Shown here piece by piece: positions 33,652-45,382 of a DNA stretch of 64,000 nucleotides (positions within the stretch are counted from its first letter, which is position 1; every line of letters starts with the position of its first letter). This DNA is from Eutreptiella sp. 'Long Island Sound 2002'. Taxonomy: Eukaryota; Euglenozoa; Euglenophyceae; Eutreptiales; Eutreptiaceae. A model generated the notes under the pieces. That model was not told the origin of the DNA, made no database searches, and saw only the letters and a list, made by a program, of their open reading frames with translations. The DNA is taken from the NCBI GenBank assembly GCA_964036045.1, contig OZ038387.1:60422604-60486603 (forward strand). Direction: 5' to 3'. The position numbers and the translations under genes were made by a program.

Positions 33652-36314
33652 ATGTCGCCGCTCGGACCATCAACATCGTGCGGGCCTGGGGCGCCTCCAG
33701 CCACGCCCCCCCCCCCTCCTCCCCCGCCCCCCCTCACCCGACAAGGAGCCTGCGCAAGTGCCTACAACGCTGGTGACCTGGCAGCAGTATAAAAACCCTC
33801 AGGATGGTAGCTTTGTGGGCGAGGGAGCCCACTTGCATTGCCCGTGGACAGAAGGAGGCTGCGAGTAGCTTGGCGAAAGAGAGCGCAGACGGCCACACAG
33901 AGGGGCGGCGTGAACCACGTGCCGGTATGGTCGTTGTACCTCAGCTTGCAATGGTGGAACCTCAATAAACCTCGCTGCTGGCGAGGCCTGGGTGACTTGG
34001 AGACTCATCTGTTGGGTTGTTGGGGATTATTTGTGAGCCGGGCACAAGACGTGGCCGCAGACTTGCACATTCAAGTTCACAGATTGACCGAGCAAATCAC
34101 GCACTCCTTCCAAAGAAGGGAACGAAGAGGAGGTGGCACCAACCGTTTTGGAGGTGCTGTGTCGCTCTCCTGAAAGGTGACGACACTGCCTCGCCCACAG
34201 CCCCAAGGCAGCAACAAGTCGCACGTGTGTCAAAGGAGGTGAGATGCGGCGTTGCCATTGAGCCAAATTCAGCACAGAATTCAGCACCCCTGCGCCCTTT
34301 GAAGAAGAATCCAACGATCTGTACACGAGATTTTCGGCGGAGAAGGAGGCGGAGAAGAGGGCCGAGGCAGATGAGGCACGGGCCAAATACCTGTGGTCTT
34401 GTGGCCACTCACGAGCATCTGTCTTGTGTGCTTCACGCGCGTGCCATCGCACTGCCATGGCACAGCCTTCCAATCGGGGGGAGGGGGGGAGGCTTGTGCT
34501 TGAATCGGAACAAGGGAAGGAGGAGCCCCCCCCCCCCGGGCCCGGGGGGGGGGGGGGGGCGGTGGCCTCGTTCGTCCGCTGTTTATTGGGGTTTGTTGGG
34601 GCTGTGGGAACGCTCATTCTGAGGCGCGCATATTGGGTGAGTATCATGAACGCAGGTAAATTGTACCCTTTGTGAACCGTACTTTTGAATGGGGGGTGGT
34701 CATCGTAACATTTTTGTCCGTTTTGAGTATTGTGCCGCATCATTGTGCCGGTTTGACCTACTTCCTTCGCCCAAAATTCGAGGAAGATTAATGCAGCTGA
34801 TAACCCTTACCCTGCGGCGCAGGAAGCGTTCCCTGTGTGTGCCCCGGTGCCCCAGGCCCTGGTGGCCGGACGGGGGGAGTCACAAAGGCCGCCGGTGGAG
34901 GCATTGCTCGTGTGGCCTCAGGGCCCCTCAGGGCAACCGATGAGTGCGCAGGAATTTCCCCCCCCCCCACATTTCCCCATTTTCACCCATTTTCCTCCAT
35001 TTGTCGTGAATGGTAAAAGGGGATTGCTCCCCCGGACTTGTGTATATTCTATAATTTTATATTCTACAATTATATGTACATTCTATATATATTTCTATAT
35101 GTGTGTGTGTGTGTGTGTGTATGTTTATGCTCAGAATGAAACAGGGAATTTACTAATGATGTCGCCGCTCGATCCATCAATATCGTGCGGGCCTGGGGCG
35201 CCTCCAGCCACGCCTCCCCCCTCCCCCGCCCCTCCTCACCCGACAAGGAGCCTGCGCAAGTGCCTACAACGCCACATTCAAGTTCACAGATTGACCGAAC
35301 AAATTAAGTACTACTTCCAAACAAGGGAACCAAGCCCCCTGCCCACGCCGCGGGCTGGGGTTTTGGAACCGAACTGAGCATTCGCAGCTCAAAAAACGTT
35401 GGTGCTGCATGGGCAAATGCGTGCAATGTGATATGAATCAGTGCCCGCCCATCAGAGGGCAACTGTACGTGTACGCCATTCCCACTGCATATGCAGAGGC
35501 CCAGTCCATCCATTCATGCATTAGTGCACTGGTAACCATGGTACACATGAAGTGGGGCCATTTTTGAAGCGTATGTCTGGGACGATGTACACCAGACACC
35601 ACCTGAACCTTTGTCTGCAAGCACACCTACTTTGGTCCAGTGCGCCCTGCTGCCGCAATACATGTCCAAGTACCGGGGCGGGAGGGAGGGCAGGGCAACC
35701 AGGGATGAATAAACCAGCCCCCAGGCCAAACTTGTGGTCACATTTGCCTCTAATGTGGCATCCCCAAGGCGCTTGCTTGGCACTACTTGCATCGGCTTCT
35801 CTCCGCATGTATCGAAAGCCGCAAGGATCCAAATTGGAGCACCTCATGAGACAGAGGGTGGGCCTAAGGCATCCAGACAAGACAGACCTGTCGCTACCCC
35901 TGGCCCACTGTGGACACGAATTGTCTGGCCTGTTGATCTGACAACCACTGGCTCCGTCTCAAGTCGCTTCGTCAGATGAATCCTCTTTTTGTGCTTGTCT
36001 TTATATACAGCATGCGTTGCAGCAACAAATGCGCTTCGGAGAGCATTCCAACAGAGATATGGTTCCGTCCCCGGGGGGGGGGGGGGCTGGGCCCGGTCCT
36101 TGTATGAGACACCCCCCAGCCCCCCCCTCCCCCCCCCGGGTTTTGAGAGATAGTGGGTTGGGGGCATGGCGCCAACAGCGCCCCCTTTTTTTAGTAGATG
36201 CTTCCTTTTCATCAAACCATCACTGCTTTTGCCCAACGGGAGCTTCAGTCGAAGCACGCCCGCCGAGACTCCTCCTCCTCCTCCTCAGAGGGGGAGCTTT
36301 TCAACGACCTCTAA
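33652..36314 (+). CDS. Small helical protein with acidic Ser-rich C-terminus, six proposed exons, 153 aa
   Basis: Proposed exons: 33652-33772, 34061-34132, 34305-34392, a 13-nt microexon 34624-34636, 36011-36061 and 36198-36314 (stop TAA at 36312). All phases agree and all introns are GT-AG; the sum is 462 nt. The ATG lies 24 bp beyond the reductase stop. The product has a Pro-rich N-terminus, a charged helical middle (HIQVHRLTEQI, then SAEKEAEKRAEADEARAKYL) and an acidic tail (DSSSSSSEGELFNDL). No family recognised. The exons at 34061, 34305 and 36198 look firmly coding; the first exon is mostly poly-Pro from a C run, and the microexon is the weakest link. It could instead be a downstream cistron or alternative 3' part of the reductase transcription unit. 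Its intron 4 contains a partial duplicate of the region starting in reductase intron 4. Confidence 0.45.
34526..34557. repeat. 32-bp perfect GC-only palindrome
   Basis: C13 followed by GGGCCC-centred inversion into G runs (C13-GGG-CCC-G15). A perfect hairpin with 16-bp arms formed only of C and G. It lies in an intron of the 33652-36314 gene model. Confidence 0.9.
34625..35335 (+). repeat. Partial duplicate of the reductase 3' region (segments B1-B3)
   Basis: B1 (34625-34845) matches 32870-33085; B2 (35157-35272) matches 33650-33768; B3 (35273-35327) matches about 34068-34122. The reductase exon 5 sequence between A1 and A2 and the proposed intron 33773-34060 are missing. In the duplicate, B2 and B3 are fused and stay in frame (ending HIQVHRLTEQI). 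Confidence 0.85.
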
Positions 36315-36800
36315 GCAGAAGTCCATCCATTTTTTCTTTTAACCCCCAACTCTAACCAAGCCTCAGGAATTTTCCTCACAAACTAACCGGGGGGCGCGGG
36401 GGAAGAAGGGGGAAGGGGGAAGGGGGGAGCGGGGATGGGGTAGGGGGGATGGGGTAGGGGGGAGGGGGGAGGGGGGCAACACGGCCACCCTTAAGACTTT
36501 CTTCTCGGCAATGACGAGAAAGCACTATTATCGCATACATACCTCCATACCCCCAAACCCCCAGACGCACATCCCTCCTGGAGGTATGCATGTGGTAGTC
36601 GTGGGTCGCGCGCAAGCCCCCCACCTTGGGAACCCCCCCCCCCCCCCGCGCGGCCGAAATCCCCCCCCATACACCCCCCAGCCGACCCCCCCCCCCCCAA
36701 GTTTTGACAGATAGTGGGGGGGGGTGTCGCATCAGGACCGTTGGTAGTCGCCCCCCCCCCCACCCCCCGGGGTTCCGTCCAAGGCTCCCAGAATCCAACA
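36062..36800. other. G/C-run mosaic with a repeated motif
   Basis: Two copies of a block of C runs, TTTTGAnAGATAGTGGG and a GGCGCC/GTCGC end (about 36120-36172 and 36690-36735) plus long C or G runs. The second copy lies downstream of the 36314 stop. Between 36370 and 36480 there is a G-rich simple tract. Confidence 0.6.
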
Positions 36801-37593
36801 ATCATTGAAGCTAGTCCTACATTTCAGCTTTTCTGCTCAAATGTTTGAAAAGTCCCAACCAATAGCAAGGATCCTTCTGTTCGAAGGTTCAATCTGTGGA
36901 GGGCCCATATGATACCATGGCTTAGGCTCCTGACGAGCCGCGTACCCAGTCACAAGCCATTGCATCATCAATTTGCCATATCGGTTCATAGCTCACCAGA
37001 GGCACAAATTGTATCTCGACCAGCATACCTGGTTTCTACATCCCCAGAGACAGATGTTTCGGCATGGGGTGGTTCGACACAGCAAAGAGAGTGACAGATA
37101 GCCCTCTGGAATCACGTCTTTTTTCGGTGGGGAGATAAGTAGGCGACCTGCCATCAAATACACAACACATGTTGTACGATATGCCTTCCTTGTCATCTCT
37201 TAGCATCACTGCTTCCTACGTCGACCCAAAAGTAGCGTGCCGGGCGCGTGCTGGGCAAACACTCCCCCAGGGATAGGTCTAGTAGTCTCAAGACTGCACG
37301 AGATGGTGAGATTTTGCAATGAGTTTGCTTAGGAATGTGACACAAGGGGGGCATCAGCGTACTGTCGTTTGTCACATTTTGCATCCTTCTTGTATTGTGA
37401 CCGACGCTGCTTTGTGTGCTACCACACTCGTTGCACACGACTGCCGGCTGTACAGTCTTGCACTAATGGACCCCATAGCCCCACAGCTTCGAACAAAGAC
37501 CTTCACGACACCGCCAGGGCATTCCAGCTCCGCGACGCCAAATCACAGCCGCACGGCCTTACAGCCTCACAGTGCTGCATTTTTTAAAGGCAT
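36315..37593. other. Intergenic stretch
   Basis: Apart from the simple G and C tracts up to 36800, I see nothing recognisable; short frames only. Confidence 0.45.
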
Positions 37594-38078
37594 ATGGGGG
37601 ACTCGTTGTCTGATCTCTCTTTAGGTCTCCATCAGTTTTGTTCCACAGTGCGCTGTTGGATGTCCAATGCCTCAAGCAGTGCGCGCACGGATTCCCCGAT
37701 GCTGACGCCCAGCCATGTCCCCAGTTCTGAACGACGGGGACCCTCACCCGATTCGAACGCTTTGATGAGGCACCAACAGGTCTGCGAGGGCTTGGATACC
37801 GTACGCAACTCCACCGACATCCTGCTGCGCGTCGCTAGGAGTCAGCCTCGTGCCAAGGACCCAGCCCATTCACATACAACTCAGCAGGAGACAACTGCGA
37901 GGACCTCCGACGTTCCGGGCATATCTCTCCGTCTCCGTGCAGAATGCCACGCGTTGTCGGGCCCCCATTTCTTCTTCTGTCCTCATTCTTTTGCAGGAGG
38001 AGTTAGAAAGATTGACGGGCCTCATTCAACAGGATGACAGGGTTGATGCTGCCACACAGGTATGTGGCATGTTCTTTT

Positions 38079-38136
<58 letters not shown>

Positions 38137-41100
38137 CTCCAGGCGTATGGGGAGTAGAGATGGGCGCAGAGGCAACGGTCTAAGCAGGCACAGAAGAAAG
38201 CCAGACGCGACAGGGCGCAGGGCGCCAAGCCGCAACGCAACCCAGCGACGCCGGCGGACAGGAGGCGGTGCCCGGCAAAAGGGGGAGCCAAGCGCTCTGC
38301 GCTGCACTACGGCACGGACTTCTATGCGAAACCCACAGTACCGGACGGCAGGAGGCACCCCCCCTTTCGAGTGGTGGACATGGGGCCAGAGAATGGGAGC
38401 CAGGAGCCACATACCATACGCTTCACACCACAACACGCGCGCACACGGCAACGCAGGCCGGAGACACACAAGCGGCGGCGAAAGACGTGGGTGTGCGAGG
38501 CACACGGACACCCACCGTGCAGAGCATGCGCGCTGGCGCACAGGGGAGTACGGTACTGCTGTGCCCGAGGGCACCAGGGGCACCCGCGGGTGCCTGCGAT
38601 GTGCCCCCCTGCCGCGGGGCGAGCCCCCACCCCACTGCGCCGCCTGGGGGCGCGCAGAGCCAGCCAGAGGACACCGGGTCGGGGGGAGGGGGGACAACCC
38701 CCAGCCCCCAAGAGACGCGTCACGCACACGCCGTTGAGGGGGGGGGGGGGCACGCACCAGGGGCGCCCGGCGCCCAGAGCCAGCCCCACCACTGGCGCAC
38801 GGGGACGAAGCGACGGAGGGGAGAGACACCTCCCCGGGGCGGCCCGCCGGGCAAACAAGCACGCCGGCCGGAGCGGCATGGGCGTGCAGGCACTGAGGTC
38901 TCATAACCCTGAGCCGCCAGAGGCTCTGGCCTAGGCAAGGGTGACGACACTCAAGGGGGGCCAGTGCAGTCATGATGATTCTCATCAGACATCCTCTTTG
39001 GCACAGGCCCCCTCCGCTGGGCACCCACCCCTGGACCCATGCAGGCCTTCCTCTTTAATATGGTATCCCCCCCCCCCACACACACACACACGCACACACA
39101 CACAGGGACAGGTCGATGACTGTCGGTTGTAATCTTCACCTACCCCGGACTGCCTAATCTGCCCGATGATTGTGCCCACTGCCTCATCGCCTTTTGAAGT
39201 GGCGCCTCTGATCTAATACGCGCGCGCATGCACACCGGTGCAGAATATCCACAGAGGGAATCCAAGCAGTCCAACAAACATGCTGTGGCTAGGATTGCCT
39301 GAGGAGATAGTCCGAGACACAGACACGCGTGGGCCATGCGTCGCGCACTGTGTACTTCGTGATTCAACACCCTAACCCCACGGGGGTTGTTGCATTTGCA
39401 GCACACACACACCACTGGAGGGACCCACAACCGGTGGATCTTGCTGCAACGTAGGATTGCTATCAGGGCAGACACGCTGTGCATATTGGGCGTAGTCCCC
39501 GCGCCCCCTGCATGACAGCGTGGTGCCCCATCTTCGTGGAAGAGGGCGCAGGATGGCTGTCGTCGGGTACGGAGGCGTTGAGCCCATCGCACCCTCACTG
39601 GCTAGTCCCCAGAGAAAACACATTAGTTCGACGTGGTGCGGTTTGGTGGGGCAAGTTGTATTTTACCCGGAACATCCCGCAGGAAAAGTGGATCCCTGAA
39701 AAGTCAGTGGCACCGATTGTGCCCAAACCTGCACCCAAACGTGCAAAGCAGCCCAAAGCGCAGCCTGCTGCACCCAGCTCGTCCATCCCTGTCGCCAATA
39801 CGGAACATGTGCGGCAGTTCAAGACTTTTTGGGACCGTAGGAGGCAGTTTTACACTGTTCCTGTTCAGAAGTAGGTGCAGCGGAAAAAATGATGGATGGC
39901 TGCAGTGCGTTGAGATTTCTGCTTGTATCATGTGCCTCACATGATGCGCATCAATGCGTGTCAGCGTGGACGCCTTTGGCAAACAGCAGCAAGCAAGTGC
40001 CTGGCCGTGAATTGTGCACCATATGGGCCAATAAGCTTTTGTCTGCTTTTGTTGGTGTTGGTCTGCGGTGGTGTCCACCCTCCCCCCCCCGGGGTGGAAT
40101 GGGGGTGGAACCGTCACTTGGCGACAGTCCTCCCCCCCCCCCAAGGTGGGGGTTAGGGTGTTCTCTGGGGGGGGGGGGGGCAAGGGGGGATGAGGGTACT
40201 CACCATGCGCTGGCCCATTGGACGTTAAATGTAGAGGCTTAGTGTCCCAGCGATGGACAACCATCGTAACGCAAGGGACCATGGGAGTGGACCACCGACC
40301 CTGAGCCGCGGTCCGCTATGCGCTCCATTCGAATTCCAGGGACCCACCCGGTGGCCCATTTCAGGACATCTTTCTCAGGTGTTCAGGTGTCCTGTGCCCA
40401 CCACACGAGTGTCCCCTACGGCAGTCTGTATTCTGTTTCTCTTTTGTCCGTCTGTTGCCCAGGCCATATCCGACGTGCTGTTTGCCCACAACCGTCTCCC
40501 CTTTCGCAGATGCTCGTGATGATGCTCCAAGTGCAGAACTCCAACCTCATCCGCCGTCTAAATCTCTACCGCAAAGAGGCCCAGCAGCTGCGGGCCCTGG
40601 TGCGATCTGAGGACGGTACCCCTCGAGACACAGACGCTCCGCTCGTGCCTTTCGTTGAGCCCCCCGATCAGGTGTGCGGCAGATGGGCAGTTTGTACGCC
40701 CCGTAGCGCCTTTGCGGCTGGTTTGTGACGCGGCCCGTGTCCAGTGCCGCATGCTCCTTGACGCCAGAGCTTCGGATGTGTGGGTTACCCGCCGCTGCAC
40801 CACGCTCGCCTCCCTTCCCGCTGCCCGCCAAGCACTTGTTTTGAGAACCCTCCCCCCTCCCCCCTCCCTCTCCTGCACGTACCCGCCGTGCTGCACGGAT
40901 CAATGAAATGCACTGAGGCACCGAGGCACTTCACGGACTAACGAAAGTGTCTGTGGTGGGGACGTTCAGTCCATCGGTAACGCCCTTTCAGTCATGTCCC
41001 TCCTGCACCTGTGTAAACCAATCAATACCTTGTCAGTTGGCACGGCCGATCGGGTGCCATGGTCCGCAGCCGCCGACCGCTTCTCTTTCAATGGATGTTG

Positions 41101-42151
41101 GATCACCTGGAATACCCCGAAGAGCAATGCAGAGACACGAGGGCAGGATTGTTGCGCCCACTCGTGAAATGATCGCCCACGCCTACTGTAACATACTTTG
41201 AAACTGTGACCCGTAGTGGAATATCCCAACCAAGAATGGGGCCAGTTGTGATGTGTGTCTGCAGCCATCGCTTCATGGACCAATGGCTGAAGGTGTCAAG
41301 GCGGGGACATTCAGTCGCTCAGAGCCGACCATTGATCCCCTGCCCGCCACGGGGGCGCAGGTCGTGGTACAATGGCACGCAATGGGATCAACATTCCACT
41401 CTGACACGCAAAACTGTGCTTGTGCTCCCCGGCTGTTGAAAGATGCTGGCTCCCGTTGCTTCTACACCTCTTTTGGGGGTGCTCTTTGTGTCGGTGACCC
41501 TTGCCAGGCAAATGCCTGTGGCCGGGAGAGGAAAAGGCCAACAAGGGCCATGGATGCACTGGCAATGCACTGCATGCGTGTGACACGCCACCCATGACCC
41601 AGTCCCCTTTTGTCCCAACACCCACCCAGAAAGGGGGGGGGGGGGTTCGCCGCCATCCCCGTGCCCCACCTTCGTCGTACCCGTCCCCCTCTGTTTTCTC
41701 TATTCTTCTTCCCCCTCCTGCAACCTCGGCCCAATGGAGCCCAGTCCGCACTTTCCACAGTAAACCCTCCAAACTTCATGGTCTGACAAATTGCTGATTG
41801 TTGGCCTGTCAGTGCTGGCAGGGGAGGTTGGCGCCAAGGGCATAATGCCGCAATCGTGCAATGGTCCTCTCTCCCTCACAAACTTGCAGCCCCCGTCGCA
41901 GCCAGAAAGCAGCGGGAAGCTGTTTACGGCCATGCGGTAGTCTTTGTTGTCATCAAGGAAGTCAAGGGGCTGTATGCATGTAGACAACAAGCAGAAATCA
42001 GATATGCAGGAGGTTCTTGCTCTGACATGTCGTTTTCGACAGTCCGTGGGCCTCACCAATGGGGGGCGGCCCAACCCAAGGACGCCAGTGTGGCCATACA
42101 GGCTCAACCGGGATACCTGGTAAAAATGGTGAAACCCCCCGACAATGCGTG

Positions 42152-42189
<38 letters not shown>

Positions 42190-43436
42190 CAATAAAGTGG
42201 ATGTGCCACCCATGGTGCGGGCCGCGGGGAGTGCGAACAAGGAGCATGCACAAGAGGCGCGAGAAACGACCGTGGACTTACTGGAGGCCGACGACGATGA
42301 GTCAGTGCAAGTGGATGGCTTGGTGCCACCGAGCTTTGTAGAGTGGCGATTGAAGGGCGTGAAAAAGGCATGGTTCGCAGAAATGGTGCCCACAGACAAG
42401 CAGGACGTAGCGGTCTGGCCAGCCCTATGGAAAACCAACCTCCCAACCATCACACACGAGTTCATCTACAGAGTACCGTGGAAAAAGCTCCAGGTTCGTC
42501 AACGGGTGAAGTTGGTCAAGGATATAGAGGACACATGTGTATGGTGGGAGCGCAAGAGACCGAGTACCATTTTGTGAAGAGCTGCCCCATGGTGCGGCTA
42601 CCGTATGCGGCATGCAGAGACGTGGCCACACTGGTGGTGGCAGGTACGGACATGGGACGCTAGGTCTCCAACGACCCCATCATAGCGCTGACAAATCCCA
42701 CAAGCCTGTGCCTGTGGTGGGGACTACATCGGTTGTGGACATTAAGGTGCCAAACGGTAGTGCGGGGCATGTGGTGCGGGGCATGGGTACTCTGAGTCTG
42801 AGTGTCGTGATAACGTTGGGAGTCACCTTCTCGGAGGCAAGAGCATGGTTTAGCAACACGGAGCAGCGGGAGGCAGCCCAAACGGCGGAGACTCTCCATG
42901 GGGTTCTGTCAGCACAGACAACATATGCTTGGGGAAGACCTAGCAATGAATGAGGCCAGGTCTAGAGCCTTGAGAAGAGCAGTAGCGACAGTGGGGCAGC
43001 AAGAGGCACAAGAGAGGCGTACTAAGAAGAGAAGACAAGAGAATGCTTGACAGCGCAAGCGCAACAGGCAGCGGACACAAAGGGACGCCTGGGCTTAGGT
43101 GTCGCAGGAACCAGAGCAATGGGCTTCAGCCCTCATGGCGGCACACCACCAACCGCCCGCAGGGGTGGTAGCAGAGCGGGCAAGAAACGATGAGCCAATG
43201 GGTACATCGGACGTGTACGAACAAGGAGAAATGGCGCCTACGGGGCGTGTACAGTGGTCGCTGGGTGCACCCATATGGCTACATCAGACGAAAATGAGGT
43301 CAACTACATGGACCGGGCACAATCCGGTTTGGAAGGGGAAGAGCTAATGGATTCCGAGGAAGTGTGCGAGCAGTGGTTGCCAGGGTGCACTCATATGGTC
43401 ACATCGGATGACGACGACCAGTTAATGGCGAGTGGT

Positions 43437-43473
<37 letters not shown>

Positions 43474-43870
43474 AGCACGTCCGATGCAAAGGGTCTCAAG
43501 GAGTTCCTACAAGACATGTCAGATGTGGAATCAGTGCCAGATTTTCTCTTGGGCGACGAGGCAAAAGGGCGTGAGAACACGAGGGGTAAAAAGGCAGGCA
43601 GCCGTGCAAGCATCAGAAAGTGATTCAGGCAATGACAGGCCTATATTTATCCGCCATAGGCGGCAGCAATTGCGCAATGCGCCAATGGACATACCGGACC
43701 CTGAGCCACACTAGAGTCAGACAGGCTGCCGAGACACAGTGTATTTATGTGACCCACGAACCGGCCCCACTCTGTACTCAAATGCACTCAAAGTATATAC
43801 AAAGTCACCTCAAGAACTGCCACAGGCATGAACTGAATTTGAGTGAATCACCCCCGTTGCGGGGCAATTG

Positions 43871-43919
<49 letters not shown>

Positions 43920-45382
43920 AATTTGTATCGTATCTACTTCACACTCCTCTTTGTAGCTATGCTGCCATGCCCCTGCCCTGCGTCTAGGGGGCGTGCGGGC
44001 GTGTCCCATGAACACTGGTTGGGTACCACATTGTGTGACCTTTTGTGCGGCCAGGCCATTCGGTTGAGGGCAAGGGGGGTGTAAGACGTAATGAAAGTAA
44101 GTGAAGCGAAAGTGTAGGTGGAACCTTTGGTAGACTTGACCACCTTTCAAGAGCTGCTGCATTGCAAGCACTCAAAGGCACGGGATCGCGGAACGTGCCA
44201 ATCGAGGCCTGGCAGAGCGACCGCACGTGACGGCGGATGTGTACTCGGCAGCGCCAGCAGTGCAGTACCGTTTCTGCAGCGTCTTGCCCCAGAGCCGTGC
44301 ACATCCGAACTCTGGGCCTGACGCCGTACCTTCCACAGCCCACACACTCCCCGCCCTAATCCCCGCACACGTTCTTGTGCCTCCTTCTGCGCATGTGCCT
44401 GGACCCCGCGGGCCGTTCTGCACGCTGCTCCTCTGCAGGAGGCGCGGCAGGAGCCCACAATCACGAGCTGCAAACGAGTGCACTTTTATGAAGGGGTGGA
44501 CCATTGCATGCACCGTCTACGCGGGTCCCTCTTCGACTTGCGGCGGGAGGTCAAACGGCAGATGGAGAAGTCTTGTGATTTTATTGCAAGTTTCAAACAG
44601 CCGCTGGCTCAGTGCATTGCCGACATTGACGATGACATGTACGCCCTGTGCCAGGACCTGGCGAAATGCAAGGTTGCCATGTGCCCGTGTGTGGTCCGGT
44701 CCCGGTGTGGTTGCACAGAGCTCGAAAGGTGATCCATCGGGGTCCACAGTGTGTATGACAGTACCCAGCCCACTCTTCGCACGGCTAGGCGACGTTTTGC
44801 CCGGCCAATCGATATTTTGCGTGGCCAACCGACATCTTAGACCGCAAAACCAAAATACCCCCCCCCCCCCTTTTTGCCCTTTTTGGGTGCTGTCGCAAAA
44901 ACTTTGCGAAAATAAAATCCACAACACCCGACGCAAAAATCAGGATTCCGCGAATCATTAATATTTGTGCGGTATTTCGGGGCGTGTTCTCTGTCTGAGG
45001 ACCAGTCGCCGGCACGATAACTTGTGTTTGCAACCTTCAGTGTCAGCCCTTGGGGTCTTTAGGAGTGTGCGGGGGCCGAGCCTCTACTCTGGGCGCTGTT
45101 CGTGTGGCTCCTCCGAACTGCGGGGTTTGTTGCACCCGGGGCCATGGGTGCAGGAGATATGTCCCCTGGCCCCTCGACTGGTCAGGGTCACTCCCACGGA
45201 AGGTAACCGACGGCGGTCGTACAGTTGCCCCCGGTCTTAGTGAAATCTATGGCTCGTGCTCGCATGCTCGGTTCCTCTTCCCACAGGCCCTCTACGCCAA
45301 CGCTGCGTTTCACGCTGCAGTCAAGCACTCCGCTCCCAACTCCCACGACTGCGGGGACTGGGCCGCCTGGGGCCCTGACTGA
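37594..45382 (+). CDS. Second coiled-coil-type protein, five proposed exons, about 246 aa
   Basis: Exons 37594-37779 (or to 37800), 37997-38059, 40510-40671, 44439-44672 and 45287-45382 are all in phase 0 and all bounded by AG/GT; stop TGA at 45380. Exons 2 to 4 are strongly coding in character: EELERLTGLIQQDD; MLVMMLQVQNSNLIRRLNLY; a long helical exon with FYEGVDHCMHRLRGSLFDL and ADIDDDMYALCQDLAKCK. The pattern suggests an extended helical or coiled-coil protein; the C-terminus (HDCGDWAAWGPD) is not helical. No family recognised. The introns are up to 3.8 kb and hold LINE remains, CA microsatellites and dispersed repeats. The first exon is uncertain: two donors fit, and the true start may be further upstream. 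Confidence 0.5.
38080..38135. repeat. (AC)n microsatellite
   Basis: About 27 dinucleotide units just inside the intron that follows exon 2 of the second coiled-coil-type gene. Other CA tracts lie at 39077-39103, 42150-42187, 43440-43470 and 43873-43919. Confidence 0.98.
38150..38940 (+). other. T-poor Arg/Gly/Pro-rich open segment
   Basis: The + strand is T-poor and at least two frames stay open for 200 or more codons (to 38737 and 38906). The peptides are low-complexity Arg, His, Gly, Pro and Thr. Could be a degraded retroelement ORF1 or simple compositional bias. A matching long minus-strand frame is its shadow. Confidence 0.3.
39650..39874 (+). other. Unrecognised Lys/Pro/Ala-rich open frame
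   Basis: The end of a 131-codon frame reads as a basic Pro/Ala/Lys stretch (PKPAPKRAKQPKAQPAAPSS) followed by VRQFKTFWDRRRQFY and a stop. It looks more protein-like than most frames here, but no start, neighbour or family supports it. It lies in an intron of the second coiled-coil-type gene and may be retroelement debris. Confidence 0.25.
40932..40975 (+). repeat. Dispersed repeat, copy 3 of 4 (diverged fragment)
   Basis: GGACTAACGAAAGTGTC ... GGGGACGTTCAGTCCATCGG resembles the core of 9420-9545. Confidence 0.6.
41214..41345 (+). repeat. Dispersed repeat, copy 4 of 4
   Basis: Matches 9420-9545 over its full length, including TAGTGGA, CCCAACCAAGAA and the GGCTGAAGGTGTC to CATTGATCCCC block. 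Confidence 0.85.
42188..43050 (+). mobile_element. LINE relic: C-terminal part of reverse-transcriptase ORF with zinc-binding motif
   Basis: Directly after a CA tract, a frame encodes PPSFVEWRLKGVKKAWF, VWPALWKTNLP, a WKKLQVRQRVK block and then, across a frameshift near 42540, the zinc-binding signature of LINE C-termini (Cys, ETEYHFVKSC). Another frame shift gives DPIIALTNPTSLCLWWGLH, the conserved segment that follows it, and a basic tail ends at about 43050. The layout W...LP...L.V..R...C...ET..H....C is that of the zf-RVT region of non-LTR retrotransposons. At least two frameshifts and the absent RT core make it a dead 3' fragment. It lies in an intron of the second coiled-coil-type gene. 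Confidence 0.7.
43080..43715 (+). pseudogene. Frameshifted acidic coding remnant
   Basis: Successive frames, broken by a CA tract at 43440-43470 and shifts, encode acidic peptides with an internal repeat (GCTHMATSDENEV and GCTHMVTSDDDDQ), then FLQDMSDVESVPDFLLGDEA and a basic end with SESDSGNDRPIFIRHRRQQ. It follows the LINE relic and may belong to a second, nested retroelement. No family named. Confidence 0.35.

Noticed and set aside
38026-39024. 332-codon minus-strand open frame
   Set aside because: It is the complement of a T-poor, GC-rich segment; it ends in a translated CA microsatellite and has no domain.
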